From Paenibacillus amylolyticus (lineage in GTDB: Bacteria; Bacillota; Bacilli; Paenibacillales; Paenibacillaceae), in NCBI RefSeq assembly GCF_003719335.1, contig NZ_RIAS01000002.1, positions 558,001 to 622,000 of the forward strand: DNA of 64,000 nucleotides, given 5' to 3'. Below are positions 24,724 through 34,066 of the stretch, one piece after another (within the stretch, counting starts at the first letter, position 1; every line of letters starts with the position of its first letter). The translations under genes were made by a program, and so were the position numbers. The notes below the pieces were generated by a model, which ran no database searches, had not been told where the DNA came from, and saw only the letters and a list, made by a program, of their open reading frames with translations.

Positions 24724-25485
24724 GTGGGGCAGGGCAGGCAGACATTGACGAATTACACCATATATACACTTAGCTCAAGACAGCGAGTTGTCTGTATGCT
24801 GGTCAGTGGATCATTATTTTTCGGTATTGGTTTGTTATTTTACCATCACTGGATGGCAGGGATGATACTGGCTACAGGTTGTATATGGGTGCCCAGGTTT
24901 TGGACAAAGGTGCTACTGGACCGCAGAAGGATGACACTAAGTTTGCATTTCAAGCAAGCTCTATATGCGCTGTCCTCGGCCCTGGCGGCTGGGAAGTCGG
25001 TGGAAAACGGTTTTAAGGAATCCGTTGAGGACCTGCGGATGTTGAACCCTGAGGCTGATACCGATTTGATTCGGGAGTTCACTATATTGCGGACACGCAT
25101 GGAATATGGTCAGCCGATTGAAGAGGCGCTGCAGGATTTCTCGGAACGGGCACAGATTGAAGATATTACGAATTTTGCAGACGTGTTTATTACTTGTAAA
25201 CGAACGGGAGGTGATCTGGTAGAAGTGGTTCGTCGTACCTCCACAGTGATTGGAGAAAAGCTGGATATTCAACAGGACATTATGGTTGCTGTGGCACAGA
25301 AAAGATTTGAATCCAAGGTGATGTTTGCGGCACCATTCATTTTTCTGTTATTTCTCAACCTGACCGCCAATGATTTCATGGAACCACTATACAGTGGGCT
25401 CGGATATCTCATTTCTACAGGTACACTTGCGGTGCTGGTCTGCTGTTATCTATGGATTCATCGCATTATGGATATCAAAGTGTGA
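24724..25485 (+). CDS. TadB-like inner-membrane platform protein
   Basis: A 253-aa type II secretion F-domain protein with N-terminal helices (VCMLVSGSLFFGIGLLF, GMILATGCIWVP), a cytoplasmic F domain (FTILRTRMEYGQPIEEAL; NFADVFITCKRTGGD) and C-terminal helices. GTG 24724 is chosen because AGAGGGT is nearby; an upstream in-frame GTG (24703) lacks a site. With TadC it forms the membrane platform of the pilus. Confidence 0.9.
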   Translation: MGQGRQTLTNYTIYTLSSRQRVVCMLVSGSLFFGIGLLFYHHWMAGMILATGCIWVPRFWTKVLLDRRRMTLSLHFKQALYALSSALAAGKSVENGFKESVEDLRMLNPEADTDLIREFTILRTRMEYGQPIEEALQDFSERAQIEDITNFADVFITCKRTGGDLVEVVRRTSTVIGEKLDIQQDIMVAVAQKRFESKVMFAAPFIFLLFLNLTANDFMEPLYSGLGYLISTGTLAVLVCCYLWIHRIMDIKV

Positions 25486-25497
25486 GGAGATGAAAAG

Positions 25498-26367
25498 ATG
25501 CTGTTTCCCCTCTTGATTGGAGGAGTACTCAGCGCGGGCTGGATTTGGCTTGATCGAACCCTGGGGAAAACCTACAAGCATTTGCGAAAGCTGCATATGG
25601 AAGGTTTACGTTTGAAAAAAATGCACGCTCCGTTTCTGTTTATGCTGGACAAGTTCGAGATCGGCCGCAGACTGCCTGTACTTATGTTCCGGATGCAACA
25701 CGCGATCCAGAAGATGTATGGCATACAACATAGCGGTGAAAAAACGATGCTCTATTGTGCTGAAATGTTGACGTACTCGTGGCTAGTGATGCTGGCAGGA
25801 TGTTTACTATCCCTCGTGAAGGAGGTAGGCACGGGAGGATTAGCTGGTGGGGTTATTCTTGCAATCGCTTTGCCGTTTGCGATGTATAAGGATCTTTACA
25901 CCAAGGTAAAGCGAAGGGATCAAGATATCCTTATAGAGCTGCCTGAACTGCTTAATCGAATTGTGCTCTTGGTTGGAGCGGGAGAAACGGTACAACGTGC
26001 AATCGTTCACTGCGTGAATAGCCAGAGTGAGCGGGATCACCCATTGTACAACGAATTGCGGAGAGCAGCAGGAGACTGGAATAACGGGTACTCGTTTCAG
26101 CAATCTTTAGAGCAGTTCAGCCGCCGCTGCGGTGTGCAGGAAGTGACGATTTTCACAACGACGGTTCTGCTGAATTTCCGGCGTGGGGGAGGTGACTTTG
26201 TATTGGCGCTGCGCGATTTGTCACATGTATTGTGGGAGAAACGCAAGACGGTTAGCCGGGCCAAGGGAGAGCAGGCCTCTTCGAAACTGGTATTTCCGAT
26301 GGTATTGATCTTTTTTACAATCGTGGTCATGATCGGTGCGCCTGCTTTTATGATGATGAATATGTAG
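25498..26367 (+). CDS. TadC-like platform protein
   Basis: A 289-aa paralogue of TadB with N- and C-terminal helices and an F domain (QDILIELPELLNRIVLLVGAG, VTIFTTTVLLNFRRGGGDF). The last segment VFPMVLIFFTIVVMIGAPAF is a transmembrane helix. It starts 12 bases after TadB, at ATG 25498 behind GAGGAGATG. Confidence 0.9.
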   Translation: MLFPLLIGGVLSAGWIWLDRTLGKTYKHLRKLHMEGLRLKKMHAPFLFMLDKFEIGRRLPVLMFRMQHAIQKMYGIQHSGEKTMLYCAEMLTYSWLVMLAGCLLSLVKEVGTGGLAGGVILAIALPFAMYKDLYTKVKRRDQDILIELPELLNRIVLLVGAGETVQRAIVHCVNSQSERDHPLYNELRRAAGDWNNGYSFQQSLEQFSRRCGVQEVTIFTTTVLLNFRRGGGDFVLALRDLSHVLWEKRKTVSRAKGEQASSKLVFPMVLIFFTIVVMIGAPAFMMMNM

Positions 26368-26378
26368 GAGGAATTGGG

Positions 26379-26630
26379 ATGATTAGAGTAGGGGAGCAGA
26401 TGATGGAAGTAAAGGAGCGGACAATGGAAATGAGTGGTCAGATGAGTGAGATGATGAAAAACAAGGCAGCGGCATTTTGGAAAGAAGAAGAGGGTTTGGG
26501 TACGCTGGAACTGATTCTAATTATTGGTGTAATCATCATTATAGCATTGATCTTCAAAGACCAGATTAAAACTTTGGTAGAAAGACTGCTGAAAAATGTC
26601 AGCAACAAAAGTAATGAGTTTTTTGAGTAG
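26379..26630 (+). CDS. Flp-like pilin
   Basis: An 83-aa protein with a charged N-terminal region, then the prepilin-type motif EEGLGTLELILIIGVIIIIA: after the Gly-Leu-Gly, a hydrophobic segment with Glu at the expected position. It ends with a short charged tail. The size and motif fit a Flp-type major pilin to be processed by the A24 peptidase at 30579. RBS GGAGGAATTGG. Its 3' end overlaps the start of the next gene by 35 bases. Confidence 0.86.
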   Translation: MIRVGEQMMEVKERTMEMSGQMSEMMKNKAAAFWKEEEGLGTLELILIIGVIIIIALIFKDQIKTLVERLLKNVSNKSNEFFE

Positions 26631-27288
26631 ACGTTTCAGAAAGGAAGAAGGGAGCTTCACTATCGAAGCTTCCCTGGTCTTCCCGATCATATTATTTATC
26701 CTTGTGGTACTGCTTTTCTTCACGATGTACATGTACCAAAAAACATTTTTAAACCAGCATGCTTATGCCGCTTCTGAACGAGCTGCCTACAGTTGGGACA
26801 ATAGCCACAAACAGGCGCTGACAGGTGAATATGCTACCGGCGAATATGATCACTTGTACTGGCGGCTAAGCGACGATCGGCTGTTAGGAGCATTGTTTGG
26901 TTGGGCGGGAGCGGACAATGAGGTTAGCGCTTCTATACCTGGAGCTGAAGGCGGCAATCTTTCGGAAACAAAACTAGCACAAGCTTCCAGCCACATGCCC
27001 TCAGCCATGAAGGGTACAATGACATATCAAAATGCATTGATCCAGCGGAAGGTAACCACTGAGCTTGAGCAGGTTATATCGTTGCCGCTGCCCTCATTTT
27101 TGTTTAATTCCGGCCATCGTGTGCTCACGCAGGGCTCCTCTGCTGTTGTAGAACCGGTTGAGTTCATCCGAACGGTGGATTTGATCCGTTATTACGGTGC
27201 GAAGTTTAAAGGAAAAGGCGGAAAGGGAGCAACTTCAGCGGTGGAGGCAGGACAAGTTATACAGCATTTTGGGAAAAACGAAAAATGA
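26596..27288 (+). CDS. TadE-like pseudopilin
   Basis: A 230-aa protein with the class III pilin-like motif KEEGSFTIEASLVFP and a following 20-residue hydrophobic helix (IILFILVVLLFFTMYMYQ). The rest is extracytoplasmic. The start is uncertain: ATG 26596 or 26614, both inside the preceding pilin gene and neither with a clear ribosome-binding site, so translational coupling is likely. Minor pilins of this type prime or cap the fibre. Confidence 0.88.
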   Translation: MSATKVMSFLSRRFRKEEGSFTIEASLVFPIILFILVVLLFFTMYMYQKTFLNQHAYAASERAAYSWDNSHKQALTGEYATGEYDHLYWRLSDDRLLGALFGWAGADNEVSASIPGAEGGNLSETKLAQASSHMPSAMKGTMTYQNALIQRKVTTELEQVISLPLPSFLFNSGHRVLTQGSSAVVEPVEFIRTVDLIRYYGAKFKGKGGKGATSAVEAGQVIQHFGKNEK

Positions 27289-27306
27289 GGAAAGGGGAGG
27301 GAGGCA

Positions 27307-29496
27307 CTGTTTAGAAAAAGAGATGGTGAGTCTGGAGCTGTAACGTTATTTCTGATCTTGATCCTGGCTGGAGTATATATGTTTGTGGCGATTTTTATTG
27401 ATTATGCGAGAATTGCTGCATTCAAAGTGCAGACGGAACGGATGGTACATGCTGCAATGAGATCCGTTATGTCAGCTTATGATACATCACTTCGAGAGTA
27501 TGGTTTGTTTGCATATGGCGACAGTAGCGGAGATGCCATTATGGCAAAAGTGTTAAATGATAGTGTGAAACCTTCCTCCGTAAAGGATAGTTTTCCGATT
27601 CTGGATATGCAATGGGACACCACTTCACTCGGTATGGACCGTGAACTGGGCAGGTATGATATTTTTAATCGTCAAATTCAGGAAGACATGAAGTATAGAG
27701 CTCCGGTTGATTTTGTTATTGAAGTGATTAATCGATTCAAACCGATGTCAGAGGAGATGAAGGAAGCCGCACATACCGTGGATCTGTTGAAGAAATTACA
27801 AAAGCTCTATGACAAACGTGAGAAATTGCTGGATGAAGCGATCAAAAATCAGATTGAATCTGCCGAGAAGGTAATGAAACTTCCAGATTTAATCATGAAA
27901 CCGCCAGCCCAGGCCATCTATGAAGAAATGCTTGAGGCAACACCTGAGACAGCAGCAGAAGCGGCGGCACGTTATGCCGATTACCTAAGCAAGAAACAAG
28001 CAGATGAAGGACTGCCTTTAATTGAACAGCTGTACATATTGGAATTGGGGCGTTACCGGACAGGTGTAAATCAGATTGTGACAGGAATCAGTATGTTGAT
28101 ACAACCAGCGCTAGAGGCGCATAAGACCAAACTATTGGAAGCGCAGGACAAGATCGAAGAGGCACGTAAAATGAATGAAGAGATGAAACGAGTGATTGCG
28201 GAAGGGGAAAGTCGTTCCGAGAATGCCAGTTATGATAACGTGGGCAATTCTAGCCTTCCTGGAACGAGTCCGACATCTGCGGGTTCCGGCAATGAGGCCA
28301 AAAGCACACGTTCGCTCGCTTCCGAGCTTGTCAGGGAAGATGCGCTATTTGATCGGATAAAATCTCGTGTGATCTCCCAAAATGAAGACTTCTCTGGCGT
28401 GCGAAAAGATAGCATGGAACTTAATGCCCAGCTTCGGAGTGTGACGGGTATGAGTGGTGTTCCAATTAAACCTGCGGTCAGGCAGGCAAGTCAGACTACC
28501 GAACGTTATATGAATTCTTTTGGCAGAACAGGTCCTTTCAATCTTATCTCACAGAGCCAACAGGAGCTCGAAAACGGTCGGGGATCGGATGCCCAGCGTA
28601 AAGAGAATGATAAGCAATCCAAAGGGAAATTGAAGGAAATGAAACGGTTATTTAGCCGGATTGAAAACGGGACTTCTGGTTCCGTGCAGAAATTCAAACA
28701 GCTGGAACAATTTTATGAGGCTAACATCGCGTTCAATCAAAAAAGCTCTGATCGAGCGGAAAAGGCAAAGATTGCGAGTGATCCGTATGATTCCGGTGGA
28801 AATGCCATGAAGGGAATGGATCACCTGTTTGGAGGAATGTCAGGACTACTGGGAGACCTTGGCGATGAGCTGTTTCAAAATGAATATGCGCTTGCTTACT
28901 TTGATTCCATGGATTTTAGTCAATTGTTTTCCTGGACGGAAGGCAGTGGAGATGTTAATGACGTGTTCAAACTGGAGAATCAGGAGCTAGAGTATATCCT
29001 ATACGGCTTTCATAACCCTTCAGGTAACATCGCATCTTCATATGCGGAAGTCTTCGGAATCCGTCTGGCAATTCGTACAGCTGAGGGGCTAAGTGAGAAT
29101 AGTAAGCTGGGAAATCCGCTTCTTGTGTTGTCTGCCGCGATCCTATACGGAATTACGCATGCAATTGAAGATATGGACAAGCTGGCGAAGGACGGAAATG
29201 TTGAATTGTCCAAATATATCAAGGTGAAGCTGACATACAGGGATCACCTCAGATTGTTCCTGCTAATGCATAGCAATAATGATCGCAAAATGTCCCGAAT
29301 GTTAGCCTTGATCCGATTGAATACGGGAGCTAACCCGGATGAGAAAAAGACTTATGCTTCCGGACAGGTACGCAGCAGCATTAAGCTATGGTTTTTGCCT
29401 GGAATTGTGCGAAGTATAGGCGCTGTTATGGGCAGTGAGGATCAAGTACAAGATGGACGCTTTTTCATTGAACGGAAGGCGGATTATTCCTATTGA
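27307..29496 (+). CDS. TadG-like pseudopilin, probable CTG start
   Basis: A 729-aa protein by the CTG start. Its N-terminus reads FRKRDGESGAVTLFLILILA, a TadE/G-type membrane anchor, followed by a large extracytoplasmic region of helices and linkers, e.g. KLQKLYDKREKLLDEAIKNQ. No vWA or other named domain is evident. Between the in-frame stop TGA at 27286 and TTG 27358 the only credible start is CTG 27307, with GGGGAGG six bases upstream; starting at TTG 27358 would delete half of the signal-anchor. See findings. Confidence 0.78.
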   Translation: MFRKRDGESGAVTLFLILILAGVYMFVAIFIDYARIAAFKVQTERMVHAAMRSVMSAYDTSLREYGLFAYGDSSGDAIMAKVLNDSVKPSSVKDSFPILDMQWDTTSLGMDRELGRYDIFNRQIQEDMKYRAPVDFVIEVINRFKPMSEEMKEAAHTVDLLKKLQKLYDKREKLLDEAIKNQIESAEKVMKLPDLIMKPPAQAIYEEMLEATPETAAEAAARYADYLSKKQADEGLPLIEQLYILELGRYRTGVNQIVTGISMLIQPALEAHKTKLLEAQDKIEEARKMNEEMKRVIAEGESRSENASYDNVGNSSLPGTSPTSAGSGNEAKSTRSLASELVREDALFDRIKSRVISQNEDFSGVRKDSMELNAQLRSVTGMSGVPIKPAVRQASQTTERYMNSFGRTGPFNLISQSQQELENGRGSDAQRKENDKQSKGKLKEMKRLFSRIENGTSGSVQKFKQLEQFYEANIAFNQKSSDRAEKAKIASDPYDSGGNAMKGMDHLFGGMSGLLGDLGDELFQNEYALAYFDSMDFSQLFSWTEGSGDVNDVFKLENQELEYILYGFHNPSGNIASSYAEVFGIRLAIRTAEGLSENSKLGNPLLVLSAAILYGITHAIEDMDKLAKDGNVELSKYIKVKLTYRDHLRLFLLMHSNNDRKMSRMLALIRLNTGANPDEKKTYASGQVRSSIKLWFLPGIVRSIGAVMGSEDQVQDGRFFIERKADYSY

Positions 29497-29525
29497 ACAG
29501 GTGAAAACATGTTGATGGAGGCATG

Positions 29526-30563
29526 ATGGAAAAAAGGGTTCAGGTTCAGGGTGAAAGGAAATGTGTGCAGATGCAACATCGAATCATGCGGATAAGCAGA
29601 TTGGAACGCTTGAAGTCCCTGAGGAAACAGATGCTTGAAGCGAAGAAAGAACAGGGCACTATGGTGCTGGAGGCTTCGCTGGTGCTACCTGTTTTTCTAT
29701 TCTTTATTCTATTTCTTATCTTCATTGTTCAGATGACGCTGATTTCCACCGCATTGCAGAGTACAGCGGGGGAAACGGTAAAACAGTTATCAACGAAGAT
29801 TTATCCAGTATCGCTTGCCTTCGTGCCTTCGGATTCTGCTGGAGGAGAGGGCCTAGAGGAGAAAGGGAAATGGCCCCAGCTGTCTCTGACAGAATGGGCA
29901 GACGGTTACGCTTCTTCCCTGCCCTCACCCTTAAGTGACTGGGTGCGAGATGCAGCGAAACGTGGTGAAGAGCCACTGCAAAGAATCAAAACGTCGGTAA
30001 TGGAAGCCATACTTGACCCGGTTGTGAAGCCGTTGTTGCAACCCTTTGTTGAAACTACTCTGCTAGACATGGAACGTATTCATGTTAACGGAGTATCTGT
30101 TCCTAACTTGAAGAATAAAACGAATCCGTATTTCAGATTAGAGCTGAGTTATGAGCTGCCTGTGAAGGTTCCTTTTCTCGGCAAACCTTTGCGAATCCAG
30201 GTTGCTGCAGCAGAACGGATATGGATTGGTGACACAGGCGAGGGAACTGGTTACGGAAGCGGGGGAGAAAATAGTGCCGGTTCAGCAACTGTTTTATCAA
30301 AACCAGATCCGGCTTTTATAGGGAACCATGCAACGATAAAGGTTCAGGTCGAGCCAGGGGCAACGGCTAATCTCACGATTTTTTACAAGTCTGGTGAGAG
30401 TTCTGCGAAGCATATTGGCTGGGCAACAGCTGACGAGAATGGAATCATAGAATGGACATGGTTTGTGGGCACTCGAACAACGGAAGGGACTTGGAGCTTT
30501 GTTGTAGAGACCGCGGAGGGGATGCAGACGGAAACTTCATTTACGGTAGCATCCAGAAAATAA
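29526..30563 (+). CDS. TadE/G-like pseudopilin
   Basis: A 345-aa protein with a basic N-terminus, the motif EQGTMVLEASLVLPVF, and a long hydrophobic helix. The C-terminal ~85 residues form a beta-rich domain (HATIKVQVEPGATANLTIFY). ATG 29526 is chosen; a second ATG at 29523 is only one base from the GGAGG site. It is the third pseudopilin-like gene of the operon. Confidence 0.85.
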   Translation: MEKRVQVQGERKCVQMQHRIMRISRLERLKSLRKQMLEAKKEQGTMVLEASLVLPVFLFFILFLIFIVQMTLISTALQSTAGETVKQLSTKIYPVSLAFVPSDSAGGEGLEEKGKWPQLSLTEWADGYASSLPSPLSDWVRDAAKRGEEPLQRIKTSVMEAILDPVVKPLLQPFVETTLLDMERIHVNGVSVPNLKNKTNPYFRLELSYELPVKVPFLGKPLRIQVAAAERIWIGDTGEGTGYGSGGENSAGSATVLSKPDPAFIGNHATIKVQVEPGATANLTIFYKSGESSAKHIGWATADENGIIEWTWFVGTRTTEGTWSFVVETAEGMQTETSFTVASRK

Positions 30564-30578
30564 GGAGCGATGATATAG

Positions 30579-31085
30579 GTGGGTTGGTTTTATGTAATCT
30601 GTGGTGTATATCTTCTGGTGGCGTTTGTAACCGATATAAGGTCGATGAAAATTCCGAATCGGTTGACTCTGCCAGTAACGGCAATAGGAGTAGTTGCTCA
30701 TCTTGCGTGGGGGGGCTGGCGAGGGATGTGGTTCTCTTTAGCTGGATTTGCTGTTGGTTTCGGTATGTTGTTTTTAATGTATGTCATTGGTGCAGTCGGT
30801 GCAGGAGATGTGAAATTATTTGGGGGTATAGGAGCCTGGACGGGGTTTACATTTGGTATACACGTGATCATATATTCCATTTTGTACGCCGGATTGATCG
30901 GCTTAGTGATCCTTTTGTTTCGCAAAGATGAGTCAATGCGGATACGTACAATGATGTTTAATGTATTCGGTTTCTTTAAACTAGGTTCTCTTAAACTTGT
31001 AAGTCACGAAAAAACGTTGAAGTTTCCGTTTATGCTGGCTGTACTTCCCGGTTTCGTAAGCTCATGGATTTATATGTTTGGGTAG
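30579..31085 (+). CDS. A24-family prepilin peptidase (TadV/CpaA-like)
   Basis: A 168-aa membrane protein with the two catalytic Asp motifs of A24 peptidases: FVTDIRSMKIPNRL (helix 1) and GAGDVKLFGGIG (helix 4). It cleaves the N-terminal leader of Flp-type prepilins; substrates here would be the pilin and the TadE-like proteins. GTG 30579 lies 11 bases beyond AAGGAG, a slightly long spacing. Six helices predicted from hydrophobicity. Confidence 0.94.
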   Translation: MGWFYVICGVYLLVAFVTDIRSMKIPNRLTLPVTAIGVVAHLAWGGWRGMWFSLAGFAVGFGMLFLMYVIGAVGAGDVKLFGGIGAWTGFTFGIHVIIYSILYAGLIGLVILLFRKDESMRIRTMMFNVFGFFKLGSLKLVSHEKTLKFPFMLAVLPGFVSSWIYMFG

Positions 31086-31116
31086 TTGTATGCACGGGGG
31101 AAACAGCATTTGATAG

Positions 31117-31169
31117 ACTCACCTGTCATCACAGTATCCGTGAAATGATTCTAGTTCAACGTACTATAT
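31117..31169 (+). repeat. Decayed copy of the short dispersed repeat
   Basis: CTGTCATC...TATCCGTG...TTCTAGTTCAAC keeps the order and spacing of the repeat core at 48116-48161, with several changes. It lies in the gap between the A24 peptidase and the FHA gene, 25 bases from the latter's start. Confidence 0.5.
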
Positions 31170-31193
31170 TAACAATGGGAAGTGAGGAGCGGT

Positions 31194-32957
31194 ATGTATG
31201 GATTAACGAGGGATTTCGTACGTAACGGCGGGACATTTATGATTTTGGAAAAAACGGACGGGCTACGGATGGAGGAACTTAGCAGGATACAGATCGGCAT
31301 GTTAACTTCAAATCGAATTCCTCGTATGCTGCCTTTGTTCACACGGGAGATTGATCAGAATGTAACGTTACAGTATGACATCTCTGGATATAAGATGTTG
31401 TCCCAGATGTTAAAATCGAGTCAAATCAGCTTGACAGTGTTGTACAATCTTTTATTTCAGTTAGCAGAAGCCCTCGCGGAGTGCAGGCTCTACATGTTGG
31501 AGCCGCAAAATTTGTGCATTCAGGAAGACTATATATTTATTCAGGGGGCAATGGCGCAAGGGGAATTTGGTTTAGTTTACGTACCCATCATGAATGCCCA
31601 TGCCCGGCAGGAGAAGCAAACGCCGCAGTTATTCCGTGACTTGGTAATCAAGCTTATGGCTCATGTTCAGGAAATAGAAGGAGAGGGCATACAACGAGTA
31701 TTACAGTTATGTGACGACGAGCGGTGGGACATTCGGCAATTACGTGAACTATTATTAGAATTGAGTACTGGCCAACCTGCACGATTGGTATCCAGTCAGC
31801 TACCGGAAAAGAAAAGTGACGCCAGCTTTAATTACAATAAAGCTGATATAGAGCAATCAGATCGTCATCAGCGTGAGCGCCAGCAAATCATTAAACTGGA
31901 TGCAGACATTAAAAAAGTAGCCCCCTATGCGAAATCTTTGTTACACAGGCCAACAGCGGCTGGTCAACTTTCGACGATAAATACAAACTACTTTCATCAG
32001 AATCAGACCTCAACTCAACTTGAGTCTTCTTCATCATTTGTTTCCGCGGATCAGGAAAATGTGGTGATGGAAGAGCAAAATTCGGTTACTGGCTCTTCGC
32101 GTACAACATATATCTGGCTAGGCTGTATGGTTGCCATGGCTTTGGTATGGAGGTTTATCTATATGCAAGAGCCAGGTCAGAACGCAATGATTCTGTCTAC
32201 GGTGCTAAGTATTGTCCTCATTGCAGGGGCAAGTTGGATGTGGAAGAGAATGGGTGGTTCTCCTGATAAATCTGACGTTCGTCCGCTTTTCTCTTTATCA
32301 TTGCTAGGCAGGAAAAAGGACAAGGGTGCTAAAGTAGAAGAGGAAATGTTTCAGGAGAGTTGGCGCTGGAATGCCATGGATAAGTCCAAAGAAGATAAGG
32401 TGAAATCCATAGAATCTTTGCCTGCCGCTGCTGTTGATGAAGATCATACCTCTTCCCGTCTTCGCCATATGAGCACATCCTCTAAGAACTTAACGTCTGA
32501 AGATATGCTCAATCCGCTGTATACTGCGGAACAGGGAAGAGAAGGCGGGAACACTTCTGAACTCCATCTTAGGGCTTCTGCCGCAGAGGCAACAGTTAAT
32601 CTGCAGCCACTGGCCGGGTTAGCTAATAAAGACAGAAGCTCTAATGCACCATCATATTACCTGGAACGAACTCTAAATAAAGGTGAACGGAGCGAACGTG
32701 TTGATGTGAAGGGGGCATCGTTTGTCATCGGAAGAGCAGCGGATATGGTTCAATATGTCGATAACTCGACAGGTGTATCCCGTGCACATGTAGAATTGAG
32801 TCGAGGCCAGTCCGGCTATGCTATCAAGGATTTAGGGTCCGTCAATGGAACGATGCTTCAAGGAAATCTGTTGGCTCCTTACAAAGAATATCCACTGACG
32901 GACGGGGATACGTTCATCCTGGTCGAATCGGTCTACGTTTATCGAGTGGCAGGATGA
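31194..32957 (+). CDS. DUF6382-FHA membrane protein
   Basis: A 587-aa protein. Its N-terminal ~200 residues match the DUF6382 pattern (FVRNGGTFMILEKTDG, then QYDISGYKMLSQMLKS). A linker is followed by two helices near 305-350 (TYIWLGCMVAMALVWRFIYM; ILSTVLSIVLIAGASW). The C-terminus is an FHA phosphothreonine-reading domain from ~510: FVIGRAADMVQ, GVSRAHVELSR, IKDLGSVNGTM. So it probably reports phospho-Thr signals to the pilus machine. ATG 31194 follows GAGGAG; GTG 31182 overlaps it. Its location at the end of the Tad operon and same strand suggest co-function. Confidence 0.82.
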   Translation: MYGLTRDFVRNGGTFMILEKTDGLRMEELSRIQIGMLTSNRIPRMLPLFTREIDQNVTLQYDISGYKMLSQMLKSSQISLTVLYNLLFQLAEALAECRLYMLEPQNLCIQEDYIFIQGAMAQGEFGLVYVPIMNAHARQEKQTPQLFRDLVIKLMAHVQEIEGEGIQRVLQLCDDERWDIRQLRELLLELSTGQPARLVSSQLPEKKSDASFNYNKADIEQSDRHQRERQQIIKLDADIKKVAPYAKSLLHRPTAAGQLSTINTNYFHQNQTSTQLESSSSFVSADQENVVMEEQNSVTGSSRTTYIWLGCMVAMALVWRFIYMQEPGQNAMILSTVLSIVLIAGASWMWKRMGGSPDKSDVRPLFSLSLLGRKKDKGAKVEEEMFQESWRWNAMDKSKEDKVKSIESLPAAAVDEDHTSSRLRHMSTSSKNLTSEDMLNPLYTAEQGREGGNTSELHLRASAAEATVNLQPLAGLANKDRSSNAPSYYLERTLNKGERSERVDVKGASFVIGRAADMVQYVDNSTGVSRAHVELSRGQSGYAIKDLGSVNGTMLQGNLLAPYKEYPLTDGDTFILVESVYVYRVAG

Positions 32958-32981
32958 ACTGTACACACCAATTATACTGTT

Positions 32982-33893
32982 TTAGTCGGACAACCCTCGA
33001 TGCTTCAAGTCCTCGAGAGCCTGAGTCAATGTGGGGAAGGTGAACTTGAAACCGTGATCCAAGGCTTTTTGCGGAATGACCCGCTGCCCTTGCAGCAGGA
33101 CGACGGATAATTCACCAACTAGTGTTTTGATCAGGAAGCCGGGCACAGGGAACCAGTGGGGACGATGATAGACTTTACCTACTGTACGGCCGAATTCATC
33201 ATTGGTTACCGGGTGGGGAGAAGAAGCGTTAACTGGACCCGAAATTTCTTTGTTATGAATAGTAAAGTCGATCAATCGAACGATATCCATGATGTGAATC
33301 CAACTGGTCCACTGCTTTCCGCTGCCGATTTTGCCGCCGAATCCGAGCATATAGGGCAGTTTCATCAATGGGAATGCCCCTTTTTTATGACCCAAAACGA
33401 GACTGACCCGGATTTTGACGAGTCTTACATCCCGGATGGCATCGGCAGCAACTTCCCATTGTTCCGAAACGCGAGAGGGAAAATTCATCGGTTTTTGCGG
33501 ACTGTTCTCATCAAAGGTTTCGTCGGGAGATGTTCCGTAGATCGCCATGGCTGAAGCCTGGACAACAACTTCCGGCTTTTGCTGTAGCGATTCCACTAAT
33601 CTAGCAACCCGGGCAACCGTCGTAACTCTGGATTCCACAATTTCCAGCTTGGCCTTCGTAGTCCAACGTTGGTTCAATGTCTCACCCGCTAGATTCACCA
33701 GAGCATCAAAACCTTCCAGTTCCCGCGGCATTTCTTCGAGCTGATCCCAAGATATATATGTAAGGTTTTTACTCGGATTATGCATGTCAGGCAGCTTGCG
33801 AGTGATTACTTTCACATGATGTCCGGCCTGCAACCAGTAATCTACAAGTGCGCCTCCGACAAATCCGGTTCCTCCACAAATGGCAATTTTCAT
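32982..33893 (-). CDS. TIGR01777-family SDR oxidoreductase
   Basis: This 303-aa extended short-chain dehydrogenase has the Rossmann motif IAICGGTGFVGGALVDYWLQ at the start, LVNLAGETLNQRWT and the C-terminal DUF1731-like block LSVVLLQGQRVIPQKALDHG. The family (YfcH/SulA-like) binds NAD(P); substrate unknown. ATG 33893 is preferred over ATG 33902 because AGAGAGG is nine bases upstream. It runs toward the Tad operon and ends 24 bases past its last gene. Confidence 0.92.
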   Translation of the reverse strand: MKIAICGGTGFVGGALVDYWLQAGHHVKVITRKLPDMHNPSKNLTYISWDQLEEMPRELEGFDALVNLAGETLNQRWTTKAKLEIVESRVTTVARVARLVESLQQKPEVVVQASAMAIYGTSPDETFDENSPQKPMNFPSRVSEQWEVAADAIRDVRLVKIRVSLVLGHKKGAFPLMKLPYMLGFGGKIGSGKQWTSWIHIMDIVRLIDFTIHNKEISGPVNASSPHPVTNDEFGRTVGKVYHRPHWFPVPGFLIKTLVGELSVVLLQGQRVIPQKALDHGFKFTFPTLTQALEDLKHRGLSD

Positions 33894-33917
33894 ATTGAAC
33901 ATCCTCTCTTATGGGTC

Positions 33918-33972
33918 AAAAAGCCCCGCAGGGTAAGTTAAATGAGTGAAAAGGACTTACCAAGCGGAGCTA
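33918..33972 (-). terminator. Terminator of the DUF2621 gene
   Basis: On the minus strand AGCTCCGC and GGTAAGT pair with ACTTACC and GCGGGGCT, followed by T5. It lies about 95 bases past the DUF2621 stop and just before the SDR gene. Confidence 0.85.
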
Positions 33973-34066
33973 ATATGTGTTTAATTTAACCAAATTGGTG
34001 CCATATCTAACGATGCTGGCCTGCTTTATTTTCCAATCTGTTCATACGTTATAATTCATCAAAAGA

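Noticed and set aside
30452..30931. 159-codon plus-strand frame overlapping the A24 peptidase
   Set aside because: It overlaps two well-supported genes and is rich in Cys/Ser/Arg, typical of a shadow frame.
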